A stretch of DNA of 64,000 bases from Ryuthela nishihirai (taxonomy: Eukaryota > Arthropoda > Arachnida > Araneae > Heptathelidae): assembly GCA_038380435.1 (NCBI GenBank), contig JAWZYU010000034.1, positions 19,137,404-19,201,403 of the forward strand, in the 5' to 3' direction. The position numbers and the translations under genes are program-made. This document shows, piece after piece, positions 33,701-44,960 of this stretch. Below the pieces are notes generated by a model. That model was not told where the DNA came from. It was given only the letters and a program-made list of their open reading frames with translations, and did no database searches. Within the stretch, counting starts at the first letter, position 1; each line of letters starts with the position of its first letter.

Positions 33701-35346
33701 GAAGTCCAGGTTCTCAGCACGATGGCTGGCAAAGAGTTGTCGGTACACATAGTCGGGTGTAAAGGCCTTCCCAGTCCTGCACAAGGAAAAATCGCAGACG
33801 GGAAATCAGCGAGCCAAGGTGAAAGTGGCTCAGCTGTCGACTGTGCGATGCTATCGAGACTGATGTTAATGTCGCTGAGGTAGCCTCGGACACGCAAACC
33901 GAAAGGACGAATGGCAGTCGGCCGATTTGTGTAAAGCATTTCCCACTTCGGACTGAAAACGCAGTCCCAAGTGGGATGGCCAGGCAGGGATCGTAACTTA
34001 GATGCATATTGTAGGGACAACTGCTGACAGCGAAGAGATAAAGAAGGTTCGTCGGTCTCAACGTAAAGACTCTGGACCGGTGAGGTGCGGAAGGCTCCCG
34101 TGCAAACACGGAGGGCCTGGTGATGGAGGGGGTCCAGCACCTTCACCACCGAATCCCAGGCCGAGTTGTACACCTGGGATCCGTAGTCCAGTTTCGATCG
34201 GACAAGTGCACGGTACAGGCAGAGCAAAGAATATCGGTCCGCCCCCCAAGAAAGGGAGGAAAGGACCTTGACGATGTTCAATGCCCACGTGCACTTGGAC
34301 CTGAGATGACGTATGTGTGGTAAAAAGGTCAATTTCCGATCGAATATGAGACCGAGAAACTTGGTCTCCGCCACAACTGGAATGATGTTACCCCCAAGTC
34401 GCAGCTCAGGATCCAGATGAAGATTACGCTTGTGGCAAAAGTGCACACAAGCGGTCTTCTGTGGGGAGAACCGAAACCCGTTTGCCATCGCCCAAACCGA
34501 AAGATTGTTCAGGGCAATTTGCAGTTGTCTTTCAATGACCCTCATGCTGGACGAAGAGCAAAAGATGCTAAAGTCATCAACATAGAGGGCATTGCCTACT
34601 GATGGAGGAAGTTGTCTAGTTATAGAATTTATCTTGACAGCGAAAAGCGTAACACTCAGAACGCAGCCTTGTGGCACCCCCTGTTCTTGGGGGTAAGGCA
34701 GTGACAGAGTGTTACCAACACGGACACGAAAAGAACGTGTTGATAAGAAGTTGGAGATGAAGATCGGCATGTGACCTCTCAAGCCGAAGCTGTGGAGGTC
34801 ACGAAGAATGCCGAATCTCCAAGCCGTGTCGTACGCTTTTTCGATGTCGAAGAAAATTGACACCAAATGCTCTCTACGTAAAAATGAATTTCTGATAGCC
34901 GATTCGAGGCGTATCAGATGGTCAAGAGTTGACCATTGCCTGCGAAAGCCATACTGGCTGTTGGAAAGAAGGTTGTGATGTTCTAAATACCAGATGAGTC
35001 TGGCATTTACCATTCTTTCCAACACCTTGCACACGCAACTCGTCAACGCGATGGGACGATAATTTGTGGGAATCTTGGAATTCTTTCCTGGCTTCGGGAA
35101 GGCCAAGACGATGGCCTCCTGCCAGGAGTCCGGAAACTGCTCCTCGAGAAAAATGCGATTGAAAAGTCGGAGCAGCCGATCCTTACTCGATGGTGAAAGA
35201 TGATGGAGCATGGCATAATGGACATTGTCCGACCCTACAGCAGAGGCACGAGAAGAGTGCAGAGCAAGGCGAAGCTCCTCCACTGTGAATGGCCTGTTGT
35301 AAGGCTCCAGGCCATTCGAGTGGAAAGACAGCGGAGAGCGCTCCAC
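33631..35346 (-). pseudogene. LINE reverse transcriptase
   Basis: An open frame of 571 codons spans the whole RT. Motifs in order are AFPKPGKNSKIPTNYRPIAL, SQYGFRRQWSTLDHLIRLE, VSIFFDIEKAYDTAWRFGIL, EQGVPQGCVLSVTLFAVKIN, and NALYVDDFSIF, where YVDD holds the two catalytic Asp. KFLGLIFDRKLTFLPHI follows. It makes cDNA at the nicked target. The frame is uninterrupted but is frameshifted from the endonuclease upstream and the RNase H downstream, which would have been one polyprotein. Confidence 0.9.
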
Positions 35347-36575
35347 CCTGCTCTTCTGGGCCAGAAACTCGGGGGAATAAGAGGAAGATGATGATATGGA
35401 GGAGAAGGACTCCCCCAGAGTGTCAGCAATTGCTTTGGGATCAGCAATTGCCTATCCATGGTGCTCCAGGATCGATAATGAGTGGGACATGTAGTTCCCA
35501 CCAATCTTCCGGACTATGTCCCACACGACCTTAGAACTGGTCGTGCGGGTTATGGAAGACGTATACTTGATCCAAGATTCCTTCTGGCTCTGGCGTCAAA
35601 CGAAACGAGCTTTCGTCCTGGCTCGTTTGAACATTTCGAGGTTGGGGGACGTCGGATATCTCCGAAACACCCCCCAAGCCTTTTCTGAGCCTTACGAGCT
35701 GCGGTGCAATCTGGATTTCACCACGGTTTCGGAAAGCGAGGAAAACGGGTAGACGTTTGAGGAATTGTTGATGCAGTTGCATCTACGATACAGTACGTAA
35801 TCTCTGCCACTGCAACACTGATTGGCTCCTGGCTGACAGAGTGGTCATCGAGATCAAAGAGCAGCTCAAAACTACCCCAGTCAGCCCAATCGAGCCTCCA
35901 CCGCGAGATGCATGAAGGGCTGCAAGGCCCCCCACGGGAGATGGTGCACACCACGGGGAGGTGATCGCTTCCATAATGGTTGTCCTCGACCACCCATGTA
36001 AAGAGTGGAAGGATCAAGGAGGAGCAGATGGTAAGGTCAATGGCAGTGAAAGAGTGGGTTGGGGAGTGAAGGTAAGTACTGACACCAGTGTTCAACAGGG
36101 AGAAGGATCCAGGAGCCACTGCTCCAGGACCCCGCCCCTCCCGTTGGTGTCAACACTGCCCCAAAGTGGACTGTGTCCGTTGAGGTCCCCCATAATGAGG
36201 AAGGGGGATGGCAGCTGCGAGACGAGATCATCCAGGTCTTCCTGGAAGACGATGCTCCCAGGTGGAAGATATACAGAGCAGACAGTCAACGAGAACCCCA
36301 CGAAGAGACGGATGGCTACCGCCTCTAAGTTGGAATGGAGAGACCTGGAATGGAGAATAGTTGCTCACAAGGATGGCGACACCCCCGCGAGCTGGACCAT
36401 CTCCATCCCGGTCCCGGCGAACTAGTGAAAAGTGCCGGATCGTGGGATCTGTGACTGGCTGCAAGTATGTCACCCGCAGGCACACACAGATGGGCTGGTG
36501 TGCCTGAAGGAGGACCTTGATGTCGTCAAGATTCCTCTGGAATCCACGACAATTCCATTGTAGGAGTGTGGCCAT
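35346..36575 (-). pseudogene. LINE AP-type endonuclease, frameshifted
   Basis: The ATG at 36575 opens MATLLQWNCRGFQRNLDD, the usual APE-domain start. The domain continues across two more frames: SPFLIMGDLNGHSPLWGS (about 36170-36235) and DNHYGSDHLPVVCTIS (about 35930-35995). The metal-binding and catalytic Asp/Asn and SDH motifs are therefore present but split by frameshifts near 36300 and 36110. A linker to the RT follows and is interrupted near 35500. The enzyme would nick the target to prime reverse transcription. Confidence 0.85.
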
Positions 36576-36782
36576 CTCAGGACTTAGAAGAGTGGGCGGA
36601 TGACGAATTCCTATTCAACTTAACCGCCGCAGAGGACGGTTTAGTGAATAGGGGGCGGTCGGTATCCATATCCTCGAAATCGTCCGAGGGGCATGGATCG
36701 GTGACCACCCTTTGTGGAGGAGTGATTAGTTTCTTTTTGGGCCCCCGGTGGGAGGCCCCTTAGGTTTTGAAGGTCTTGCTGT

Positions 36783-37859
36783 CTAAGGACGGGGAGGAGG
36801 AGGCCTTCCGGTGGAGGTGGAAGGCGGAGCTGCAGGAATGGAAACTGGGGTAGATGTCGAAGTCGACATCACCCTCGGTTTTGCCTGCGAGAAGAGGTAC
36901 TTCGCAGCTGGCGAGAAAGACTCAGTAGGTGGTACACTGATGTCAGTCTGCACCGCAACTGAAGTCATTGGAACGATGGGCTTTCCAATGACTGCACTGG
37001 CATACGAAACCTTGCCAGGTGGGGCGGGCGGTGCAGCAAGCTTTCTCGCTTCAGCATATGAGATGTTGTTCATGACTTTGAGGCGTTGTACCTCCTTTTC
37101 CTCCTTCCACTTCGGACAGTCATGGGAGTACACCGGATGTTCGCCACTGCAGTTCACACAGCATGCCTTCTCTGCTGTGCAGTCAGGATCGAGATGATCC
37201 TTACTGCCACAGCGAGCACAGGTGGGTTTGCCCCGGCATACTGTGTGGGCATGACCGTATATCTGACACTGAAAACAGCACAGAGGATTCGGTATATACG
37301 GCCGTACCTCACAATGTAAATAACCTGCCTTGATGGAAGAAGGCAGGCGTGGCGGGTTGAATGTCACAATCAGCACCCGGGTGGGTGCTAATTTCTCATC
37401 ACGGCGTGTCGAAACCCGGTGGACCGCTGTTACTCCTTGAGGTGTGAGCTCTGAGAGGTTTTCCTTCTCATTGACTTTGAGGAGGCCCCACTCAGTGATC
37501 ACACCCCGAGAGGAATTCAAAGTTTTATGGGGAGTGACTTCGACAGCCACCCCACCAATGTCCTTAACTTTCAGTAGTTCGGAATGTTTAGAACAAGCGG
37601 TCTCAACCTGCAAGTCGCCAGATCGTAAGCGCTTGACGGATTTCGGCTCTCCCACAAGACCTTTCAAACCTTTGTTAACAAAAAAAAGGGACATGTCCCC
37701 AAGTACCCGATCACCCGTGGAGTGGATGATCAGGAACTTTGGGAACGAAGACACAGACACAGAAGATGACGGCAGAGATAACGTAGACAACGAGAAAGAT
37801 GGGGGCTCATGTCGAGCCCTCTTGTTGGCAGCGATCGCATTAATTTCATTCTCTCTCAT
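36783..37859 (-). CDS. LINE ORF1 (gag-like) with three zinc knuckles
   Basis: An intact frame of 358 codons. An RRM-like central part (LPSSIKAGYLHCEVRPYIPN) is followed by three knuckles: CFQCQIYGHAHTVC, CARCGSKDHLDPDC and CVNCSGEHPVYSHDC. The first two are CCHC type and the third is a variant. The tail is rich in Pro, Ser and Thr. The first Met is at 37859, in the context MRENEINAIAANKRAR. The protein would coat LINE RNA. It is the least damaged coding frame in the window. The adjacent pol starts about 200 bp downstream on the same strand. Confidence 0.88.
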   Translation of the reverse strand: MRENEINAIAANKRARHEPPSFSLSTLSLPSSSVSVSSFPKFLIIHSTGDRVLGDMSLFFVNKGLKGLVGEPKSVKRLRSGDLQVETACSKHSELLKVKDIGGVAVEVTPHKTLNSSRGVITEWGLLKVNEKENLSELTPQGVTAVHRVSTRRDEKLAPTRVLIVTFNPPRLPSSIKAGYLHCEVRPYIPNPLCCFQCQIYGHAHTVCRGKPTCARCGSKDHLDPDCTAEKACCVNCSGEHPVYSHDCPKWKEEKEVQRLKVMNNISYAEARKLAAPPAPPGKVSYASAVIGKPIVPMTSVAVQTDISVPPTESFSPAAKYLFSQAKPRVMSTSTSTPVSIPAAPPSTSTGRPPPPRP

Positions 37860-38726
37860 GGTTTGTTTTGTGTGGTTCAGTGCCCACTGTCCCCACCCTC
37901 CATGGAGCCCAACAAGGGGACGCCCAGACGGGCGCCAGGGCTAAGCAGGCACTATACCCACACAGACAGTGAGCCAAGCCTCACAAATAAATAGAAGGAA
38001 AATAAAAGGAGAAATGTGCAGAACAAAAACATTCTACACAAATGAAACAAAGTGCAAAATAACAAAATTGTGAATGGCCAAACTGGCCTCACAAAGAAAG
38101 GATAACGACAAAAGGAAAATAATCTGTGAGGAAACTTGTAAACCTGTACCCGGACTGTGAGCAAGGTTACTCACCACTCTGCATAGTTGACCATAGCAGG
38201 ACCTGCCCACCAGCCGATTGCTCCTTGGGGGGGTGGCACCCCAGGAGCTCCCGTTTACCAGAAGCAGAGGCCAAGGCAGTGTATAGCAGAGGCCCCGGAA
38301 TTCGCTGCCCAGCCCGCGACAGACAGGCTCCCCAACGGCAAGACAGCCAATGGGGACCACGCCAGTCATGAGCTGAGAGAAGACGGGGACCCCCGAGCAA
38401 CTACCAGGATCCTCCTTTCCTGGGACACGGGTCTCCGCGCACGGCAAACACGCGGGCGAGCGTTTAGGACCCTGTGAAGGTAACCGAGCCAGCGGAACTT
38501 TCACAGGGTGGTCCCCCTCACCGCGTACAGGCGCTCACACCGAGGGGGATCAGTCTGTCAATCAGTTTTTGAGCCCAGTATCAAACAAAAATGCCCACCG
38601 ACCTTATAAAAAAGTTGCTCGATTTGCGACGGTAATACTACGTGCGCAGGAAGCACTGTAGATCCACCGGATGTGACGTCAATTTAGACTGCAAAGGCCT
38701 TGAGTCTCGAAGGTTACGGTTGTACC

Positions 38727-39717
38727 CACTCTGGACCATATAATGGCTGCCACACAACGAGACAGACTCCACAAGCTGATGTAAATGTTCCACAGGTATG
38801 GTGACCCATGCATCCTCCAGAGCTGTCCACAATTCTTGCAAGGTCATCGCTGATGGGACACGACCCCAAACTCTCTGCTTGATTGTATCCTAAAGTTTTC
38901 GATGGGATTTAAATCTGGGCTTCTGGGTGGCACATTCACAATTTCAAAGTCAGCAGAATGCTCCTGCAACCATATACAGTAGCCAACCTGGACATGTCAG
39001 ATGAACAGTTTCTTGCTAGTAGACGCCATCTCCATTGGGTTGCATGATGACCATAAATAGGTGTAAATGGTCAGCCACGAGTTCTACGTATTGAGATGCA
39101 TTGAGAGTCGTTGGTACACGAAGGTCCCACAGACACCTAACTGAAGACACCCCAGGCCATCAATGAGCCACTACAATCTTGTACTCTTCCAACCTGACAT
39201 GCAGGATCCATGCATGGCTTCATGGGGTTGGCAGCATACCCTCAGTCTCCCATTGGCGTGAAGTTTAAATCAGGATTCATCACTCCAGGCTATCCGTTGC
39301 CAATTTTCGGTCTGGTTTCGATATTCTTTAGCCCAGGCAAGGCGTTGAGTCCGGTATCATACCATTAGAAGTGGGACTCTCATAGGTCGGTGGCTCCCGA
39401 GAACTGGGTGTTGCACGGTCCATGCACCAACTTCCTAGCTGGAACCTGCATTCAGATGGGGTGATTTCAGATGTCTGGCCCCTATCGGTCTATACGATGT
39501 GGGTCAGATGGCAAAGCCTGTAATCATTTAAGGCTGGTTGTTTTTGTACGGAAAGGCTGGTCTTATTTTGCCGGAATTTTTATATTACTGGAACTCTTGA
39601 AACTGTTGTGGGAGAAAATCCAAGTTCGTTGACAATTTCGAAGATAAAGTGTTCCATCCATCAGGCACCTACGATCTGCTCTCTGTCAAATGTATCTAAA
39701 TCCCGCAACTTTCCCAT
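38727..39717 (-). pseudogene. Tc1-like transposase of the split Tc1 element
   Basis: Reading leftward from the ATG at 39717: MGKLRDLDTFDREQIVGA, stop, then ELGFSPTTVSRVPVI, the paired helix-turn-helix start of Tc1 transposases. Near the other end are VPPRSPDLNPIENF (about 38895-38935), the DDE-domain motif containing the last catalytic region, and TLQELWTALEDAWVTIP then LVESVSLCGSHYMVQSG, the conserved C-terminal helix. The frame is broken repeatedly. The last codons abut the right end of the P-type element at 38720, which shows where the P element landed. Confidence 0.82.
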
Positions 39718-40189
39718 TATGTTTCTCATGACGAATGCTAGTTGAAGCCAAAGCTGACAGCTATATATGACCAGAGTTTCAGCCACGTATGTGCGCAAAT
39801 GCAGGATTTGTGGTACTGAATTTGGATAACATCTCCTATCCCTAAGTCAATGGCACTTCAGTGTTTAAACGACAGTAAAAGTGGTCAGCATTTTAGTTTC
39901 TAACTTGCAAATTAAAAAAGGTATTTGCAACTTACTAAAGTTATCCAAAATAAGAAGTAAACAACTATGATGTTACCGTGACGTTAACCGAACACTCTCG
40001 GTCGTAGCCTTGTTCCTTAAATGTAGCACACTTGCCAAATGATACCCACGTGATTAACTGCACCTCTATGTAATAAAAGTCCCATTCCTACAGAGTGCCC
40101 TGGCACTCAGGAGTATGTAGATAAGCAGATAAGGGATTAGGCCTGTGCTTGGTAATTCACTCCACCACCAAGTTTACACACCCTGTGGT

Positions 40190-40551
40190 TTGGGTTGTTT
40201 TACCTTTGAACGGCACTCTTTTCCATACCATGGACTAAATGGCCAGGTCACATGGACCCCAAAGGCTCAGAGAAGGTTGCGGGAGGGGACCCACTGGAAC
40301 TGCTGTTAAGAGACAGATGGTAGCCTCCCGTGAAGGTCATCCAGTGCGTTCTTTAACGTGCACAGGGTATGGCTCTCCGCACACGTGGCCAAGGCTCAAT
40401 GTCCCATCCGACGGACAGTGGCCTCTTTAAACCCATCGGTGTCCCCTACTGACTGTGGGAAGGGCTGGGAATTTTGTGGATAAATCTCAATGCTGACCCA
40501 GCTGGGACTCAAACCTGGGAACTGCAGATTACGAGCCTGGTGCGTTACCGA
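40190..40551 (-). repeat. SINE A copy
   Basis: Complete body, with the right end (tRNA head) slightly truncated at GGTGCGTTACCGAG. Confidence 0.9.
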
Positions 40552-40654
40552 GACCCTCACTCCACACCTTGGTTTGTGTGGCAGATATGGTGTAGTGAGG
40601 TTGTGCATGACTTCAGGAACCTCAATGCCATCACTGAGGCTGCCTCTCCAATGG

Positions 40655-41014
40655 GTTGGGTTGTTTTACCTCTGAGCGGCACTTTTTTGCACACCATGGT
40701 CTAAATGGCCAGGTCACATGGACCCCGAAGGCTCGTGGAGGGGACCCACTGGAACAGCTGTTGGGAGACAGATGGTAGCCTTCCGTCAAGGCCATCCAGC
40801 ATGTTCTTTAACGTGCACAGGGTTCCCACACACGGTGGCCATGGCTTAATTTCCCGTCCGACGGACTTTCCAAGCTCATCGGTGTCCCCTACTGACCGTG
40901 GGCAGGGCGGGTAATTTTGCGGAGATAAATCTCAATGCTGACCCAGCTGGGACTCGAACCTGGGAACTACAGATTACGAGTCTGGCGCGCTACCGACTGA
41001 GCCACCCCCGCCCC
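40655..41014 (-). repeat. SINE A copy with 12-bp duplication
   Basis: Flanked by CCTCTCCAATGG (40643-40654) and CCTCTCCAGTGG (41015-41026), 11 of 12 identical. Inserted in the gypsy RT. Confidence 0.92.
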
Positions 41015-41062
41015 CCTCTCCAGTGGCCAACTAAACTTAGTTGCTGTAGATGGTGGACACGG

Positions 41063-41248
41063 TTGGGTTGTTTTACCTCTGAGCGGCACTTTTGTGCACA
41101 CAATGGGCTAAATGCCCAGGTCACAAGGACCCCGAAGGCTCAGAGAAGGTTGGAGGAGGGGACCCACTGTAACAGCTGTTGGGAGACAGATATAAAGCCT
41201 CCTGTCAAGGCCATCCAGAGTGTTCTTTAACGTGCACAGGGTATGGGG
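41063..41248 (-). repeat. 5'-truncated SINE A copy in gypsy RT
   Basis: Only the 3' half is present. Flanked by GGACACGG (41055-41062) and GAACACGG (41249-41256), 7 of 8 identical. Removal would rejoin the RT text. Confidence 0.85.
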
Positions 41249-42175
41249 GAACACGGTATATTAGCACTCTGGATATGTTCAAGGGGTACTGCAAATACTT
41301 TTGAGCTCCTGCAGCAATGACACACAAACTTATCACCAATCGTGGGCAATTGCCAATTAGAAGTCCTCCCATTTGGTTTAAAAAATTCAGGTACATGCTC
41401 AGAAAGATGTAAATGCCTTGACTGCACCCCATATTGGATACACTTGTGCGTATCTGGATGATATAGCCATTTTTTTCCCAACACCGAGAGGAGCATGTGG
41501 GATGATGAGCTGTTTTGTACTATATCAATAGGAATGGGTTTGCAATTAATTTATTTAAGTGCACCTGGGCGAGGGGGAAAAGTAGATATTTAGGCCATAT
41601 TGTGGGTTCGAGCAAACGTCGTCCTGGTCTAGAAAAATGAAAGTGATCAGAGACACATGTCGCACGAAGAGCTAAAAAGCGTACTTGGGCTTTTTAATTA
41701 TTGACACTAGTTGGTCAATTATGTCGACAGCACAAAAACCCTCACGGATTATGACCTGAACGACAGCAGCTATGCAATTGCAATGTAGTAGGCAAGGCAT
41801 TTGAGGTGTTGAAGAGGTATTCAATGCGGCTGAATCTTTTGACACTAAGCAAACAATTATCTGGCATGCTGACGCATCAGCCAGCACAGTTGGGGCATGT
41901 CCTTCGCAACTGGATGCTCAGGGGTACGAATGGCTCATTGCTTTTGCTTCTAAATTGACCAAGACAGCTGCGATGCGCTAACACTAGCGTGAAGCTTACA
42001 CAGTGCTGTGGGCTCTGGAAAAGTTTGCTACGTGGTTTATGGGTTCCGGGGAGAAATGTTTTCAGACAACCCACTAAGCTCTATAACAGCAGGAGAATCT
42101 TCGGCCCAGTACAATGTGCAGATCCATTATAAAAAGGGAACGATTCACTGGAATGCTGATGCTCTTTCATGAGCC

Positions 42176-44400
42176 TACCTTAGCAGACTAGTATTGGTGG
42201 TTGGTTGCCACATACATGGCTTAGGGTGATGATTGACTGGAACGGATGAGAAGACGAATCAGCCGTGCTTCTCAACTACTTTTCGTCCAGCCCCATTTGG
42301 TGCAGTGGACACGCTGATCACAGCCAGATCAATGAAGGGTAGGTAAGTACCAGAAACTAGTCATCAAACAATGCGTGTCTATGCAGTTCTCGACTCTATA
42401 TGTTATCAGACAGTCGGTCAACTGATTATCAAACATTCGCATTTGGCAATGATCACAAACTTTGCATGTCCTAACACCAGTAAACTCCGCCACTGTCACT
42501 ATTGACAGTTGTATAACTTTAATCACGGTTTTGCTGTTTCCTATATATATATTCAAGACGAACTTACTTATTCAAGCCTGTGGATGAACTTCAACAAATT
42601 CTTTACATTTAGGGTGTTCATAGTCAAAATTGAGACTAGTTATCTGAATTTTTGTGGGGTAAGGGGCGTGTCTCACCAGCAGCATGGAAAGGGAGGGAGA
42701 GCTGGTTGGAGTGGCCAGTGCTCCGTCCCCGTCATCTTGACAAGTAAACAAACTTACCAATTTTGATATTCCTACCCATTGCAGTTCACTTGGTGGCACA
42801 AGAAGTTTATAAAGGGCACCAAACAGATACTGCTGTTGGAGATCCTCCATCTATAGTTAGGTTCAAATCTGTCCCCTTTTAAAACAGTATTCCTTAATTC
42901 TTAAAGTGCCAGAAGACACCACAGTTTTCAGAGAATTTTGTTCGAAGTTCCAAAGTTTGTTTTGCTAAATTTCCTTCTTAAAATTTTTTTAAAACATAAA
43001 AAGTAGCAAATTACATTGTGTACAATAATGTGACTAAGTTCTGTCAATTACTTATGGATAAAATTCTACAGCTCTTTAAATGTTTATGTTGAAACGAAAT
43101 GATAATACGGTTCAATTTGACTTGTATATTTTGTTCTGTACCAAGACAATAATCAAGTATGTCCAACTTTGGGTGCATCATGTTTTCTTGGTACATTATT
43201 TTTGGGCAGAGCATTACTCTCAAAGAACAGCTGTTTTAGAACATTCAGATTATATTTCAAAGTAAGCATTTTAATTTTACATAAATTATATATACACTAC
43301 AAAAATTTTAATCTTCAAGAACTAAATCATTAATTTTCTCCCAGTTATGATTTGTGGCTTTTTTCAAAAATTCAATCCAGGATATATCATCTTCTGAACA
43401 GAAATGGGAACCACTAAAATTATTAAAAGAATGAATAATCATCTCTACATTCTTTGATAAAAAAAAGCAGTCTTACATATACATATATCATAGGTATTTT
43501 AGGTTCATTTGAAAACTTTTACTGAAAAGAGAGAGAGGCATAAATGATTATTATATTAGAAAGTTTCATGCATAAAAATATGACTTGATGGAAAGAATTC
43601 TTTGATTTGGTGAAAGGGGACATATCCTGCTACACTCCACTGGTGCGCCTACAGGATTCACTTTTATGGTCATGAGCACACACAGCTAATTAAAATAGAA
43701 ATTTAAACAATGAATATTTATATAAGTTCAAAAAGCTACTTTCAAATATATGTTGTTGAAGTCAAAATTGGTTTCTGAAAATAATATTGATAGTTTTGAA
43801 AGTTATTTGAAAGAAATCTTTGCAATTCACAGATGAAAAAAAGGGAGATATTTTTAGGTAAACTTTAAAAAGAAAACAGGATGCTGTAAGGTCTTAGAAA
43901 AAAAAAACATTAATTTTTATACTGTATCAATATACAGTATAATACTGTTACAATAGAATATTTTATTACTATATATTACTTATGTAGCAAGAAATTTTTT
44001 ATGCTATTTCCTGTTTCTTGGATAAATGAGTGGTGCTGAATGCAAATCTACCACTGGTTTTGCTCTACTGTTAATATTTGCAAACATATTTAAAAAAAAA
44101 ATGCTTTCACAAAATTCAGGATTTTGTACTTGCTATACATACTCTGTCTCCACGTATCTAAAATTATTATATAAATATATACATATATTTTGCATCAAAT
44201 TTATTCAGTAAAATGGACTACCAGCCATAAACGAAATGTAAAATATATAAAATGCCAGCACTCATTTAATGTATTGTCGTTTCCTATTTCAACTCAAGGT
44301 TGTAAACTGTCAGACTTGTTCTGCTCATTTGCAGATATTATATTAGTCGTAAACAGGTGAATCACCAGACTGTAACTGGTACAAAGTTTTGTAGTGAATT
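42176..44400. other. No gene seen
   Basis: AT-rich spacer. The antisense frames at 42329-42556 and 42572-42850 show no motif. Confidence 0.5.
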
Positions 44401-44407
44401 TGGGTTG

Positions 44408-44786
44408 TGTTGGGTTGTTTTACCTCTGAGTGGCACTTTTTTGCACACCATGGGTTAAATGGCCAAGTCACATGGACCACGAAGGCTCAGAGAAGGTTGG
44501 GGGAGGAACCCACTGGGGACTTGGGAGACAGATGGTAGCCTCTTGTCAAGGCCATCCAGTGTGTTCTTTAACGTGCACAGGTATGGCTCTCCTGCACACG
44601 GGGCCAGGGCTTAACATCCCATCCGACGGACAGCAGCCTTTCCAAGCCCAGCAGTGTCCCCTATTAACCACAGGCAGGGCGAAAAATTTTGCAGAGATAA
44701 ATCTCAAAGCTGACCCAGCTGGGACTCGAACCTGGGAACTACAGATTACGAGACTGGCGCACTACCAACTGAGCCACTCCCGCCCC
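44408..44786 (-). repeat. SINE A copy
   Basis: Full-length, from TTGGGTTGTTTTACCTC to GAGCCACTCCCGCCCC, with a short deletion near 44515. Confidence 0.9.
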
Positions 44787-44960
44787 ACTGTGAGTGGGAT
44801 TTGAACTCTTGTCTCTCAGTAACATGACAGTTGTGCTAATAAATCTTTCCTGCATAGTTAAAGAAAAAAACATTAGCTGTTGATGTAGTGGTTAGCATAC
44901 CTAGCATGTTACTAGGAAACGTGGGTTCAAATCTCACTCATGGCAAAACCAATTTTTTTC
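44787..44960. repeat. tRNA-like palindrome
   Basis: GTGGGATTTGAACTCTTG (44798) reads leftward as a B-box. GATGTAGTGGTTAGCATACC and GGGTTCAAATCTCACTC (44880-44938) read rightward as an A-box and B-box. Both arms resemble one tRNA-like sequence in opposite orientation. Confidence 0.6.

Larger units (their letters stand above)
32649..38555 (-). mobile_element. Full-length I-type non-LTR retrotransposon, about 5.9 kb
   Basis: Flanked by the 12-bp direct repeat TGTCAATCAGTT (32637-32648 and 38556-38567). The 3' end, at the left, is ATTAAAACCCAAACAACC then CCAACCAACCAA. Gag, AP endonuclease, reverse transcriptase and RNase H lie in order on the minus strand. RNase H after the RT is typical of I-superclade elements (I, Nimb, Loa). 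A 5' untranslated leader of about 0.7 kb is GC-rich compared with its AT-rich surroundings. Confidence 0.88.
27240..38719 (+). mobile_element. P-type (THAP9-like) transposon carrying a LINE and two SINEs
   Basis: The left end around 27238-27262 and right end around 38696-38720 are inverted copies matching at 24 of 25 positions (core GACTCAAGGCC). TTGTACC at 27233-27239 and 38720-38726 is a direct repeat close to the 8-bp duplication of P elements. TGACGTCA lies inside both ends (27272-27279 and 38674-38681). The element encodes a spliced THAP plus P-type transposase (27436 to about 31335). Without the I-type LINE (32649-38555) it is about 5.6 kb. Confidence 0.82.
27189..39863 (-). mobile_element. 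Tc1-like transposon split by a P-type transposon
   Basis: The terminal repeat CACTGAAGTGTCATTGAATT... (27189-27211) matches the reverse complement of 39841-39863 at 21 of 23 positions, and TA precedes the left end. Only about 45 bp of the element lies left of the P-type insertion (27189-27233). The rest, with the transposase, lies at 38727-39863. Removing the insert would leave an element of about 1.2 kb, the normal Tc1 size. Confidence 0.8.
40090..42175 (+). pseudogene. Ty3/gypsy pol remnant (RT and RNase H), split by SINEs
   Basis: Pieces of a gypsy polymerase run left to right. VHDFRNLNAITEAA (about 40600-40645) is RT motif 1-2. RYISTLDMFKGYCKY (about 41255-41298) follows. LDDIAIFF (about 41453-41478) has DD in place of the usual Y-x-DD context. 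IWHADASASTVGACPSQLDA then LIAFASKLTK and REAYTVLWALEKFATWFMGS (about 41855-42045) form RNase H. QYNVQIHYKKGTIHWNADAL (about 42106-42170) is the conserved RNase H end. Many stops. No LTRs or integrase were found. SINE A copies at 40190, 40655 and 41063 interrupt the frame. Confidence 0.8.

Noticed and set aside
34002..36425. Several plus-strand frames of 60-154 codons
   Set aside because: They lie antisense to the LINE RT and endonuclease and reflect its higher GC content.
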